Part shown: positions 12,443-24,890 of the stretch, piece after piece
Position numbering within the stretch: the first letter of the stretch is position 1
Layout: each line of letters begins with the position of its first letter
NCBI RefSeq assembly: GCF_002288925.2
Contig: NW_022098001.1
Location: 6,362,256 to 6,426,255, forward strand
DNA from: Delphinapterus leucas
Lineage: Eukaryota; Chordata; Mammalia; Artiodactyla; Monodontidae
DNA: 64,000 nt
Reading direction: 5' to 3'
Made by a program: the position numbers and the translations under genes
Notes under the pieces: model-generated
What the model was told of the DNA's origin: nothing
Databases searched by the model: none
Seen by the model: the letters and a program-made list of their open reading frames with translations, nothing else

Positions 12443-12617
12443 AAAATAAACAGAGACAAAAGGATAGGGACGGGACCTGCACCAGTGGGAGGGAGCTGTG
12501 AAGGAGGAAAGGTTTCCACACACTAGGAAGCCCCTTCACGGGCGGAGACTGAGGGTGGCGTAAGGGAAAGCTTCGGGGCCGCAGAGGAGAGCGAGGTAAC
12601 AGGGGTGCGGAGGGCAA
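11811..12617 (+). repeat. Two tandem monomers in the L1 5'UTR (~282-bp period)
   Basis: The stretch starting 'aatacatctacatgtggaacaactcc' at 11811 starts again at 12093 and follows the same order: 'gaacgctggcagaagacctcag', 'tagggcaaaagaaaaaa', 'gggagggagctgtgaaggagga', 'ggggtgcagagggcaa'. The second unit is stretched by the SINE at 12221. Such monomers form the promoter in rodent L1s; a promoter role here is inference. Confidence 0.8.
12221..12430 (+). mobile_element. CHR-type tRNA-Glu SINE inside the L1 5'UTR
   Basis: Full head ggcttccctggtggcccagt..., RNA polymerase III box B-like ggttcatgcccc, and an A-rich end. It is flanked by similar A-rich target duplications ending ataaacag (12213-12220 and 12446-12453). 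Confidence 0.9.
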
Positions 12618-14224
12618 AGCGGAGAGATTCCCTCACAGAGGATCGGTGCCAACCAGCACTCACCAGCCCGAGAGGCTTGTCTGCTCACCCGCCGGGGCGG
12701 GCGGGGGCTGGGAGCTGAGGCTCGGGCTTTGGTCGGAGCACAGGGAGAGGACTGGCAGCGTGAACACAGCCTGAAGGGGTTAGTGCACCACGGCTAGTCA
12801 TGAGGGAGTCCGGGAAAATGTCTGGAGCTGCCGAAGAGGCAAGAGACTTTTTCTTCCCTCTTTGTTTCCGGGTTCGCGAGGAGAGGGGATTAAGAGCGCG
12901 GCTTAAAGGAGCTGCAGAGACTGGCGCCAGCCGCGGCTATCAGCGTGGACCCCAGAGACCGGCATGAGACGCTAAGACCGCTGCTGCCGCCACCAAGAAG
13001 CATGTGTGCAAGCACAGGTCACTATCTGCATACCCCCTCCTGGGAGGCTGTGCAGCCCGCCACTGCCAGGTTCCCGGGATCCAGGGACAACTTACCCAGG
13101 TGAACGCACGGCGCGCCTCAGGCTGGTGCAACATCACGCCGGCCTCTGCCGCCTCAGGCTCGCCCTACATCCATGCCCCTCCCTCCCCCCGGCCTGAGTG
13201 AGCCAGAGCCCCCGAATCAGCGGCTCCTTTAACCCTGTCCTGTCTGAGCGAAGAACAGACTCCCTCCGGTGACCTACACGCAGAGGCGGGGCCAAATCCA
13301 AAACTGAGCCACTGGGAGCTGTGAGAACAAAGAAGAGAAAGGGAAATCTCTCCCAGCAGCCTCAGGAGCAGTGGATTAAAGCTCCACAATCAACTTGATG
13401 TACCCTGCATCTGTGGAATACATGAATAGACAACGAATCATCCCAAATTGAGGAAGTGGACTTCGAGAGCAAGATTTATGATTTTTTCCCCTTTTCTTCC
13501 TTTTGTGAGTGTGTGTGTGTATGCTTCTGTGTGAGACTTTGTCTGTATAGCATTGCTTCCAACATTTGTCCTAGGGTTCTGTCCGTCCGTTTTTTTTGTT
13601 TTGTTCTCAAAAATTTTTTTTTCTTAATAATTATTTTAATAACTTTATTTTGTTTTATCTTTATTTTATTTCATTTTATTTTATTTTATTCTCTTTCTTT
13701 CTACTTTTTCTCCCTTCTATTCTGAGCTGTGTGGATGAACGGCTCTTGGTGCTACAACCAGGAGTCAGTGCTGTGCCTCTGATGTGGGAGAGCCAACTTC
13801 AGGACACTGGTCCACAAGAGACCTCAAAGCTCCACGTAATATCAAACGGTGAAAATCTCCCAGAGATCTCCATCTCAACAACAACACCCAGCTTCACTCA
13901 ACAACCAGCAAGCTACACTGTTGGACACCCTATGCCAAACAACTAGCAAGACAGGAACACAACCCCACCCATTAGCAGAGAGGCTGCCTAAAATCATAAT
14001 AAGGCCACAGACACCCCAAAACACACCACCAGACGTGGACCTGCCCACCAGAAAGACAAAATCCAGCCTCATCCACCAGAACACAGGCACTAGTCCCCTC
14101 CACCAGGAAGCCCACACAACCCACTGAACCAACTTTAGCCACTGGGGACAGACACCAAAAACAAAGGGAACTACGAACCAGCAGCCTGCAAAAAGGAGAC
14201 CCCAAACACAGTAATATAAGCAAA

Positions 14225-15116
14225 ATGAGAAGACAGAAAAACACACAGCAGATGAAGGAGCAAGATAAAAACCCAGCAGACCTAACAAATGAAGAGGAAA
14301 TAGGCAGTCTACCTGAAAAAGAATTCAGAATAATGATAGTAAAGATGATCCAAAATCTTGGAAATAGAATAGACAAAATGCAAGAAACATTTAACAAGGA
14401 ACTAGAAGAACTAAAGAGGAAACAAACAACGATGAACAACACAATAAATGAAATTAAAAATACTCTAGAAGGGATCAATAGCAGAATAACAGGCAGAGGA
14501 ATGGATAAGTGACCTGGAAGATAAAATACTGGAAATAACTACTGCAGAGCACAATAAAGAAAGAAGAATCAAAAGAACTGAGGACAGTCTCAGAGACCTC
14601 TGGGACAACATTAAATACACCAACATTCGAATTATAGGGGTCCCAGAAGAAGAAGACAAAAAAAAAGGGACTGAGAAAATATTTGAAGACATGATAGTTG
14701 AAAACTTCCCTAATATCGCACATGAAATCGTTAATCAATTCCAGGAAGCACAGAGAGGCCCATACAGGATAAATCCAAGGAGAAACACGCCAAGACACAT
14801 GTCAATCAAACTATCAAAAATTAAATACAAAGAAAACATATTAAAAGCAGGAAGGGAAAAACAACAAATAACACACAAGGGAATCCCCATAAGGTTAACA
14901 GCTGATCTTTCAGCAGAAACTCTGCAAGCCAGAAGGGACTGGCAGGACACATTTAAAGTGATGAAGGAGAAAAACCTACAACCAAGATTACTCTACCCAG
15001 CAATGATCTCATGCAGATTTGATGGAGAAATTAAAACCTTTACAGACAAGGAAAAGCTGAGAGAGTTCAGCACCACCAAACCAGCTTTACAACAAATGCT
15101 AAAGGAACTTCTCTAG
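14225..15116 (+). pseudogene. L1 ORF1 (RNA-binding protein), frameshifted
   Basis: ORF1p is the trimeric nucleic-acid-binding chaperone of L1. The N-terminal coiled-coil part is read from ATG 14225 (MRRQKNTQQMKEQ...) to 14512. Near 14490-14495 about 2 nt are missing, and the rest, including the RRM-like part and the C-terminal domain (RPRLLYPA-type region near 14990), continues in another frame to the stop at 15114-15116. A single lesion separates the two halves, so the element is not very old. Confidence 0.85.
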
Positions 15117-15174
15117 ACAAGAAACACAAGAGAAGGAAAAGACCTACAATAACAAACCCAAAACGATTAAGAAA

Positions 15175-18100
15175 ATGGGAATAGGAACATACATATCGAT
15201 AATTACTTTAAATGTAAATGGATTAAATGCTCCCACCAAAAGACACAGATTGGCTGAATGTATACAAAAACAAGACCCATATATATGCTGTCTACAAGAG
15301 ACCCACTTCAGACCTAGAGACACATACAGACTGAAAGTAAGGGGTTGGAAAAAGATATTGCATGCAAATGGAAATCAAAAGAAAGCTGGAGTAGCAATTC
15401 TCATATCAGACAAAATAGACTTCAAAATAAAGACTATTACAAGAGACAAAGAAGGACACTACATAATGATCAAGGGATCGATCCAAGAAGAAGATATAAC
15501 AATTGTAAATATTTATGCACCCAACATAGGAGCACCTCAATACATAAGACAAATACTAACAGCCATAAAAGGGGAAATTGACAGTAACACAATCATATTA
15601 GGGGATTTTAACACCCCACTTTCACCAATGGACAGATCATCCAAAGTGAAAATGAATAAGGAAACACAAGCTTTAAATGATACATTAAACAAGATGGACT
15701 TAATTGATATTTATAGGACATTCCATCCAAAAACAAGAGAATACACATTCTTCTCAAGTGCTCATGGAACATTCTCCAGGATAGATCATATCTTGGGTCA
15801 CAAATCAAGCTTTGGTAAATTTAAGAAAATTGAACTCGTATCAAGTATCTTCTCCGACCACAACGCTATGAGACTAGATATCAATTACAGGAAAAGATCT
15901 GTAAAAAATACAAACACATGGAGGCTAAACTATACACTACTTAATAACGAAGTGATCACTGAAGAAATCAAAGAGAGGAAATCAGAAAATACCTAGAAAC
16001 AAATGACAATGGAGACACGATGACCCGAAACCTATGGGATGCAGCAAAAGCAGTTCTAAGAGGGAAGTTTATAGCAATACAATCCTACCTTAAGAAACAG
16101 GAAGCATCTTGAATAAACAACCTAACCTTGCACCTAAAGCAACTAGAGAAAGAAGAACAAAAAAAACCCCAAAGTTAGCAGAAGGAAAGAAATCATAAAG
16201 ATCAGATCAGAAATAAATGAAAAAGAAATGAAGGAAACAATAGCAAAGATCAATAAAACTAAAAGGTGGTTCTTTGGGGAGATAAACAAAATTGAAAAAC
16301 CATTGGCCAGACTCATCAAGAAAAAAAGAGAGAAGACTCAAATCAATAGATTTAGAAATGAAAAAGGAGAAGTAACAACTGACACTGCAGAAATACAAAA
16401 GATCATGAGAGATTACTACAAGCAACTCTCTGCCAATAAAATGGACAACCTGGAAGAAATGGACAAATTCTTAGAAATGCACAACCTGCCAAGACTGAAT
16501 CAGGAAGAAATAGAAAATAGGAACAGACTAATCACAAGCACTGAAGTTGAAACTGTGATGCAAAATCTTCCAACAAACAAAAGCCCAGGACCAGATGGCT
16601 TCACAGGCGAATTCTATCAAACGTTTAGAGAAGAGTGAACACCTATCCTTCTCAAACTCTTCCAAAGTATAGCAGAAGGAAGAACACTCCCAAACTCATT
16701 CTACGAGGCCACCATCACCCTGATACCAAAACCAGACAAGGATGTCACAAAGAAAGAAAACTACAGGCCAATATCACTGGTGTACATAGATGCAAAAATC
16801 CTCAACAAAGTACTAGCAAACAGAATCCAACAGCACATTAAAAGGATCATACACCATGATCAAGTGGGGTTTATTCCAGGAATGCAAGGATTCTTCAGTA
16901 TACGCAAATCAATCAACGTGACACACCATATTAACAAATTGAAGGAGAAAAACCATATGATCATCTCAATAGATGCAGAGAAAGCTTTCGACAAAATTCA
17001 ACACCCATTTATGATAAAAACCCTGCAGAAAGTAGGCATAGAGGGAAATTTCCTCAACATAATAAAGGCCATATATGACAAACCCACAGCCAACATCATC
17101 CTCAATGGTGAAAATCTGAAAGCATTTCCACTAAGATCAGGAACAAGACAAGGTTGCCCACTCTCACCACTCTTATTCAACATAGTTTTGGAAGTTTTAG
17201 CCACAGCAATCAGAAAAGAAAAGGAAATAAAAGGAATCCAAATCGGAAAAGAAGAAGTAAAGCTGTCACTGTTTGCAGATGACATGATACTATACATAGA
17301 GAAACCTTAAAGATGCTACCAGAAAACTACTAGAGCTAATCAATGAATTTGGTAAAGTAGCAGGACACAAAATTAATGCACAGAGATCTCTGGCATTCCT
17401 ATACACTAATGATGAAAAATCTGGAAGTGAAATCAAGAAAACACTCCCATTTACCATCACAACAAAAAGAATAAAATACCTAGGGAGAAACCTACCTGAG
17501 GAGACAAAATACCTTTATGCAGAAAATCATAAGACACTGTTGAAAGAAATTAAAGATGATACAAATAGATGGAGAGATATACCATGTTCTCAGATTGGAA
17601 GAATCAACATTGTGAAAATGACTCTACTACCCAAAGCAATCTACAGATTCAATGCAATCCCTATCAAACTACCACTGGAATTTTTCACAGGACTAGAACA
17701 AAAAATTTCACCATTTGTATGGAAACACAAAAGACCCCGAATAGCCAAAGCAATCTTGAGAACGAAAAACAGAGCTGGAGGAATCAGGTTCCCTGACTTC
17801 AAACTATACTACAAAGCTACAGTAATCAAGAGAGTATGGTACTGGCACAAAAACGGAAAGATAGATCAATGGAACAGGTTAGAAAGCCCAGAGATAAACC
17901 CATGCACATATGGTCACCTTATCTTTGATAAACGAGGCCTGAATGTACAGTGGAGAAAGGACAGCCTCTTCAATAAGTGGTACTGGGAAAACTGGACAGA
18001 TACATGTAAAAGTATGAGCTTAGAACACTCCCTAACACCATACACAACAATAAACTAAAAATGCATTAAAGACCTAAATGTAAGGCCAGAATCTATCAAA

Positions 18101-19000
18101 ATCTTAGAGGAAAACATAGGCAGAACACTCTATGACATAAATCACAGCAAGATCCTTTTTGACCCACCTCCTAGAGTAATGGAAATAAAAACAAAAATAT
18201 ACAAATGGGACCTAATGAAACTTCAAAGCATTTGCACATCAAAGGAAACCGTAAACAAGAAAGAAAGACAACTCTCAGAATGGGAGAAAACCTCTGCAAA
18301 TGAAGCAGCTGACAAAGGATTAATCTCCAAAATATACAAGGAGCTCATGCAGCTCAATATCAAAAAAACAAACAACCCAATCCAAAAATGGGTGCAAGAC
18401 CTAAATACACATTTCTCCAAAGAAGTTAAACAGATTGCCAACAAACACATGAAAGGATGCTCAACATCACTAATCATTAGAGAAATGCAAATCAAAATGA
18501 CAATGAGGCATCACCTCACACCAGTCACCTCGGCCATCATCAAAAAACCTATAAACAATAAATGCTGGAGAGGGTGTGGAGAAAAGGGAACACTCTTGCA
18601 CTGTTGGTGGGAATGTAAATTGATACAACCACTATAGAGAACAGTATGCAGGCTCCTTTAAAAAACTACAAATAGAAGTACCATATGACCCAGCAATCCC
18701 ACTACTGGGCATATACCCTGAGAAAACTATAATTCAAAAAGAGTCATGTACCAAAATGTTCATTGCAGCTCTATTTACAATAGCCAGGACATGGAAGCAA
18801 CCTAAGTGTCCATCATCTGATGAATGGATAAAGAAGATGCGGCACATATTTACAATGGAATATTACTCAGCCATAAAAAGAAACGAAATTGAGTTATTTG
18901 TAGTGAGGTGGATGGACCTAGAGTCTGTCGTACAAAGTAAGTCAGAAAGAGAAAGACAAATACCATATGCTAACACATATATATGGAACCTAGGGGGAAA
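15175..19000 (+). pseudogene. L1 ORF2 (endonuclease-reverse transcriptase), multiply disrupted
   Basis: ORF2p supplies the nickase and reverse transcriptase for L1 movement. ATG 15175 opens an intact endonuclease domain (early ITLNVNGLN, later QETH, SDHNAM) up to 15996, where about 2 extra bases cause a frameshift. Further lesions are a stop near 16110 (cga to tga), a disturbed frame near 16160, a stop at 16636-16638, a frameshift near 17308 just after the RT motif FADDMILYI (about 17272-17298), and a stop at 18056-18058. The Cys-rich C-terminus is recognisable to about 19000. No functional protein can be made. Confidence 0.88.
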
Positions 19001-19370
19001 AAGATGTCATGAAGAACCTAGGGGTAAGACGGGAAAAAAGACACAGACCTACTAGAGAATGGACTTGAGGATATGGGAAGGGGGAAGGGTAAGCTGTGAC
19101 AAAGTGAGAGAGTGGCATGGACATGTATACACTACCAAACGTAAAATAGATAGCTAGTGGGAAGCAGCCGCATAGCACAAGGAGATCAGCTCGGTGGTTT
19201 GTGACCACCTAGAGAGCTGGGATAGGGAGGGTGGGAGGGAGGGAGACGCAAGAGGGAAGAGATATGGAAACATATGTATATGTATAACTGATTCACTTTG
19301 TTATAAATCAGAAACTAACACAGCATTGTAAAGCAATTATACTCCAATAAAGATGTTAAAAATATATATA

Positions 19371-20719
19371 CAAGCAGCTCATGCAGCTCAATATCAGAAA
19401 AACAAACAACCCAATCCAAAAATGGGTGGAAGACCTAAATAGACATTTCACCAAGGAAGACATACAGATGGCCAACAAACACATGAAAGGATGCGCAACA
19501 TGACTGAATCACTAGAGAAAGGCAAATCGAAACCACAATGAGGTATCTCTTCACACCGGTCAGAATGGCCATCATCAAAAAATCTACAAACAGTAAATGC
19601 TGGAGAGGGTGTGGAGAAAAGGGAACCCTCTTGCACTGTTGATGGGAATGTAAATTGATACAACCACTATGGAGAAGAGTATGGAGGTTCCTTAAAAAAC
19701 TAAAAATAGAACTGTCATACGACACAGCAATCCCACTACTGGGCATATACCCTAAGGAAACCATAATTCAAAAACAGATATGTATCACAATGTTCACTGC
19801 AGCACTATTTACAATAGCCAGGACATGGAAGCAACCTAAATGTCCGTCGACAGATGAATGGATAAAGAAAATGTAGCACATATACACAATGGAATATTAC
19901 AGCCATAAAAAGAAACAAAATTGAGTTATTTGTAGTGAGGTGGATGGACCTAGAGTCTGTCATACAGAGCGAAGTAAGTCAAAAAGAGAAAAACAAATAC
20001 CGTATGCTAACACATATATATGGAATCTTAAAAAAAAATAAATAAAGGTTCTGATGAACCTAGGGACAGGACAGGAGTAAATACGCAGACGTTGAGAATG
20101 GACTTGAGGACACGGGGCGGGGAAAGGCGAAGCTGGGACGAAGTGAGAGAGTGGCATGGACATATATACACTACCNNNNNNNNNNNNNNNNNNNNNNNNN
20201 NNNNNNNNNNNNNNNNNNNNNNNNNNNNNNNNNNNNNNNNNNNNNNNNNNNNNNNNNNNNNNNNNNNNNNNNNNNTGTCATATAGAGCGAAGTAAGTCAG
20301 AAAGAGAAAAACAAATACCGTATGCTAACACATATATATGGAATCTTAAAAAAAAATAAATAAAGGTTCTGATGAACCTAGGGACAGGACAGGAGTAAAT
20401 ACGCAGACGTTGAGAATGGACTTGAGGACACGGGGCGGGGAAAGGCGAAGCTGGGACGAAGTGAGAGAGTGGCATGGACATATATACACTACCAAATGTA
20501 AAATAGATAGCTAGTGGGAAACAGCCGCATAGCACAGGGAGATCAGCTCGTTGCTCTGTGACCACCTAGAGGGGTGGGATAGGGAGGGGAGGGAGGCTCA
20601 AGAGGGAAGGGATATGGGGATATATGTATACATATAGCTGATTCACTTTGTTATACAGCAGAAACTAAAGCAACATTGTAAAGCAATTATACTCCAATAA
20701 AGATGTAAAAATTTAAAAG
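19371..20719 (+). mobile_element. Second, 5'-truncated L1 3' fragment nested in the tail of the first
   Basis: Just after the first L1 tail (…aaaaatatatatacaag) the text returns to the C-terminal part of ORF2 (cagctcatgcagctcaatatc) and runs through another 3'UTR to a tail at about 20700-20719. Its 3'UTR differs in many bases from the first, so it is a separate element, probably inserted in the A-rich tail. It contains the 100-N gap. Confidence 0.8.
19958..20493 (+). repeat. 218-bp duplication flanking a 100-N assembly gap
   Basis: 19958-20175 and 20276-20493 are the same 218 bases with an offset of 318; I see only about two differences (tacagagc/tatagagc and tcaaaaag/tcagaaag). The gap 20176-20275 is exactly 100 N, the usual placeholder for unknown size. 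This looks like an assembly duplication. Confidence 0.85.
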
Positions 20720-20731
20720 AGTATGTAGCTC

Positions 20732-20800
20732 ATAGGATTAAATGGATTAATTCAAGTAAAGTTCTTAGCACAGTTCCTGGGCCAATAGACATTAGCAGGA
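20732..20800 (+). mobile_element. MIR SINE, third piece (tail)
   Basis: Text 'ataggattaaatggattaattcaagtaaagttcttagcacagttcctgg' is the MIR 3' part and joins directly to the piece ending at 11743. Confidence 0.75.
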
Positions 20801-22389
20801 GCAAGGTCTTAGAGGCCATGATGAGGGGTTCAGATTGTATGAGAGACAGTTCTAGTGGTAGTATGGAGAAACAAGTAGAAGACAGGCAAGAAGCAGGGAT
20901 ACTAGCTAGAGAGCTTTCGCAAATATTCGGTCAAGAGCTGGTGATAGAGCATGGACCTGGTTAACGGAGTTGGAGGTAGTTCAAGTTTGGAGGAAACTAG
21001 AGCAGGGGTCATGGAGGAAAAATATTTAAGCTGAGCCTTGAAGGAAGATATTTCCAAGGGAACCTTGGAAAAAAGGATAGATGACATGTCTTGAGCAGTG
21101 AATAGTCAATGTGGTAATGGAACAAGAAGTGGAAGAGGAAGTTGAAAGATTGAGACCAGAAAGATGAGTACTTTCAGAGCCTTACTTAACCTGTCTATTT
21201 GATGCATAAAAGAGCAGTGAGAGAAATTAATAGAACAGAAAGACATGACTATGTCTTAGGACTGACAGAGGAAGACCAGTCAGATAAGAGGATCAAAGAA
21301 AAAGGGGTTATCAACCATGTAAATATTTTGGTAGGATGAAGATTAATGCCACTGATAACTTGAGGCAGATTCAAATTGTAGCAGCTGAAGACAGATTGCA
21401 AGCAACTAAGCAGGTGGGGAAAACTGCAAGTCTTCATTTCACTACAGGCTCTTTCTTGGATTTCAGCAGATAAAGGTAAAGAACTTTAGCTTGAAAAAAG
21501 TACTAGGAGTCTAGGAGGCAGAGGCTGACAAAGGGAAAACCAGAACATGACTGTAGGAGAATGCTTGAAGATTAAGATGCAGGGCAAGAGAAAAAGAAAA
21601 AAAGCTGCTGGAGCTCTGTACCAGAGAATGAACATAAGGTACAGTGTGATCCAAGGCAATGATGGAAACCATGCTTTGTGAAAAGAAGGCTATCAAGCTT
21701 CAATATGTGTTTTTGCCATGGCAATTTTAAAGACTCATGTTTTTATATAAACACCACACTAAAGAAGGAATATCACAAGTGACTTCATGAATCATCAGAA
21801 TGGGAATTTGCTCTTGAATGTGAACACTTTACTGAATATAAAATCCTCTAGATAAAGTTTCACTTTTGTAGCAAGGTCTCTTTGATTATAAGATCACTTA
21901 TAGAAATTAAATCGTTTCACATTATTTTACCTTTTTATTTTCTAAAAATGTGTTAGGTAACATGCAGAAAATATGTGAATTTCGGGGTTACCTAGAGTCT
22001 TAAATTTCTTTGAGTAAGTAGGAAATAGACTCTGGAAGTACCTATAATGAATACCTGTTATATGGCTGCCCAGTATCTATTTTTCTTCCTTCTTGGAGTA
22101 ATAGCCTGAATTTCTTTTCAGTACCTACCCCGTCTCTCCATTCTCACCGTTGTGATTTAGTTGGAAAATGGGCCTCACCTGCCCCAGAGAAAGGCCCTGA
22201 TTCATAGAGCCAATCTGAATGTGCCATCTCTGAATGTTTTGGAACTGGCACGATTACCTAAGTTGGTAAGTTGGTCCAATCAGTGACTCTTAGACACTTT
22301 CGCTGAATATATGATATAGATTCTCTGTTTCACAAAAAGGATTCATGTAATTCTTAGAGTTCCTCAAAGTCAGTTTAGGATTATGAACT
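20801..22389. other. Gene-free stretch with old repeat remnants
   Basis: 'aggtcttagaggccatgatgaggggttcagatt' (about 20802) and similar text to about 21500 look like pieces of an old, widely dispersed mammalian repeat, partly the same family as 4280-4560. No coding frame is convincing. Confidence 0.4.
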
Positions 22390-22411
22390 GGGGGGTGGGG
22401 GGGAGGGAGGG
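22390..22411 (+). other. Potential G-quadruplex sequence
   Basis: Four or more G runs separated by single bases (six G, T, seven G, A, GGG, A, GGG) fit the G-quadruplex pattern. It lies about 1.5 kb upstream of the SETD2 retrocopy. Confidence 0.45.
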
Positions 22412-23503
22412 AGTTTGTCCAAAAACAGTCAACGCCAGGGAAGTGACAGTTAAAAACTGAAAGAAACTAGGTTCTAAGTCACATTTTGTGAGCGTCTAGT
22501 CTCACTCCTAGCCACACGTATCTCTGTGGTTTCAAAGGAAGTTAATTGGTTCGCTCTATGTAAGCCATTCTCAGTTGGGTTTTTCTATTAGTTGCTGTAC
22601 TTGAAAGCTTCCTAGGTGACAGAATCTGTGATCTAGACCCTAAAGCCTATGTGTCACTTTTCCATCAGCTGTCAGGATGTTGGTGAACTCGTCTATGGAA
22701 ATAGATGTCATTTTTATGAAAAGTGAGCATTTTGGGACCCTTATGTATGTTGTATAGGTTCTTTAAAACGTTTAGTTTTACAGAGAAACTTTTTTTTTAT
22801 AATAAAGATATTCAACTCACCATGAAAATCATAAGAGACTTAGAAAAATAACTAAAACCTGCTTATAGTTGAAGGCCCAACTACACAAAAGTTGGATTTG
22901 AAGGTTGTCCCTTATCTATTTTCTGACAGCAAATATTGCAGGATTGTTTGTTTATATTAATGTAAGTTTCAATATATGTTAATTATGAATAGAACAAGCC
23001 TAGAAAGCGATAAAACCAATTCACACTCAACTTGTCAAAAGAAATAGTAACAAGCTTCTTCCCTTAAGTGAAGCATGTTAACCTCTTCCGTACCCAGGTT
23101 CTAAAGTAATTCATAAGTAGACAAGAGGTATGTGGAACATGATGTATTATCTTTATTACTAATAACCCTCATTCTCTAATTTCAGCCTTATATCTGTGTA
23201 AAAGAGGGCTTCCTTACACTGAGCCCCATAATGATACAGACATACGCATCCAGCCACAGACAGCACTGGGCCCAGACTATTTTGCCGCCTGCGCTTGTAA
23301 GACTTATGGAGAAATGGGGCCCAATGCATGCTTTCTGTGAGCAGCTTATTCCCAAAGAGAGGGGAGAAAGTGCTACTCATGCTCACTTCTTTGTTTCAAA
23401 CTCAAGCTAGTCATCACACCTCTACCAATCTAGGTCCAACCAGGAGACAGAACATGGTAAATTTAACCAGAATTGTTAAGCTATAATAGAGTGAAATAAA
23501 TAC
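22412..23503. other. Gene-free stretch upstream of the retrocopy
   Basis: No gene, CpG island or repeat family recognised. If the SETD2 retrocopy is transcribed, its promoter would be expected here or in the following repeat; no TATA box in a convincing setting was found. Confidence 0.4.
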
Positions 23504-23735
23504 AATTACCCCTCTGTATCCACGGGTTCTGCACCCCGGATTCAACCAACCGTAAACTGAATAGCAGTAGATTGAATCCTCGGATGCAGAATCCTCCAAT
23601 GTGGAGCCCCGGGGTACTGAGGGCAGACTGTACTACTCCATTTTATATAAGAGACTTCAGCAATCGCAGGGGACTGGGCGGGCAGGGGGAGCCTTAGGAC
23701 CAATTCCTTGCTCATGCTGAGGGATGACTGCATGT
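23504..23735. repeat. Old repeat with inverted ends (probable DNA-transposon fossil)
   Basis: Text begins 'tacccctctgtatccacgggttc' and ends 'ctgagggatgactgcat', with 'ccattttatataagagactt' inside, matching a common mammalian repeat. Family name not assigned. It ends about 200 bp before the SETD2-like sequence. Confidence 0.5.
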
Positions 23736-24890
23736 TGAGAACTCTTAACAGTATCCTAGGGCAGAGGGAGAGTACCCAAGGAAAGGCAAGCTTGGAAGAG
23801 GATCCCCGTCTGGCATTCATACCTCTGATGGAATAAAATTTAAAGGCAGGACAAAAAAAATTAAACACGGAATTCTGTTCGGGCCTTCTCCCTCCCTAAT
23901 GCCCAGTGTGCATCTGCATTACACATTAAGCAGAGCTCCTGAAATCTTCACGATCTAAAACAGAGAGATGATAAATCTTTTAGCTACTCAAAACTTGAAA
24001 GAGATACTCGTTATATATCTTCTCGCTGTAGATCAGAGAGAGAGCAAAGGCGGAGCAGGTCTCGTTTAAATCTGACAGAGGTTCTAGAACTACTTCATCC
24101 TATTCTCGGTCAGAACGGTCCCATTATGACGACTCTCATTATGATGGTCGTTACCATAGGAGCTCCCCTTATCGAGAGAGGGCACGCTAGTCTCGGCCAT
24201 ATACCAATAACAGGGCAAGACTGATGGATACTGTAAAACTGAGTCCTCTTACTTAGAGATGGAAAAAAGAGGAAAGGATTCTTCAAAATTAGAAGGAGAA
24301 TCCAAAAGGACTTCAGAAAATGAAGCAATGAAAAGATGTTATTCTCCCACTAATGAACAGGGATTCCGACGCGGGTCATCATATTCCAAGCACGGTAAGA
24401 GTGCTTCCCGTTATAAATCTGCCCCTTCAAAACCTGCACCCAAGTCTGATAAATTTAAAAATTCTTTCTGTTGTACAGAATTGAATGAGGAAATCAAACA
24501 GTCTCATTCTTTTCGTTTACAGACTCCTTGTTCTAAAGGTAGTGAATTAAGGGTGATTAGTAAAGTTCCTGAAAGAGAGAAGATCGGGTCTCCATCTCCA
24601 TCAAATCGATTAAATGATTCACCTACTTTTAAAAAGCTACATGAATCACCTGTTTTTAAGTCTGAATTTATAGGACATGATAGCCATGATAGTATTAAGG
24701 AATTAGACTCTTTATGTAAAGTGAAGAATGATCAATTACGAAGTTATTGTCCCACCGAATTTAATACAAACGGATCTCCTGGGGCCGAATCTGATTTGGC
24801 AGCATTTTGCGCTTCTAAACGTGACACTGTTTTGATGTCTTCTGATGATAGTGTGACTGCATCAGAGGTTCCCCTTTGGTCAAAACGTGC

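Larger units (their letters stand above)
11744..19370 (+). mobile_element. 5'-complete L1 retrotransposon with broken ORFs
   Basis: An artiodactyl-type L1 running from its 5' start (gggagaccttcaagatggc), through a long 5'UTR with tandem units and a T-rich stretch (13590-13720), ORF1 (14225-15116), ORF2 (15175-~19000) and a 3'UTR, to the end 'tactccaataaagatgttaaaaa' near 19362. A perfect 12-bp target duplication (agtatgtagctc, 11732-11743 and 20720-20731) brackets this L1 plus a second L1 tail. Frameshifts and stops in both ORFs make it incapable of autonomous movement. A CHR SINE lies in its 5'UTR. Confidence 0.92.

Noticed and set aside
12129..12617. 162-codon - strand frame
   Set aside because: Lies across the L1 5'UTR and a SINE; contains translated SINE and poly-T, no gene.
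13596..13946. Phe/Leu-rich open frame that looks membrane-like
   Set aside because: Translation of the T-rich L1 5'UTR.
15175..18637. Reverse-transcriptase and endonuclease frames as a host gene or retron
   Set aside because: They are the L1 ORF2 in order and orientation with ORF1 upstream.
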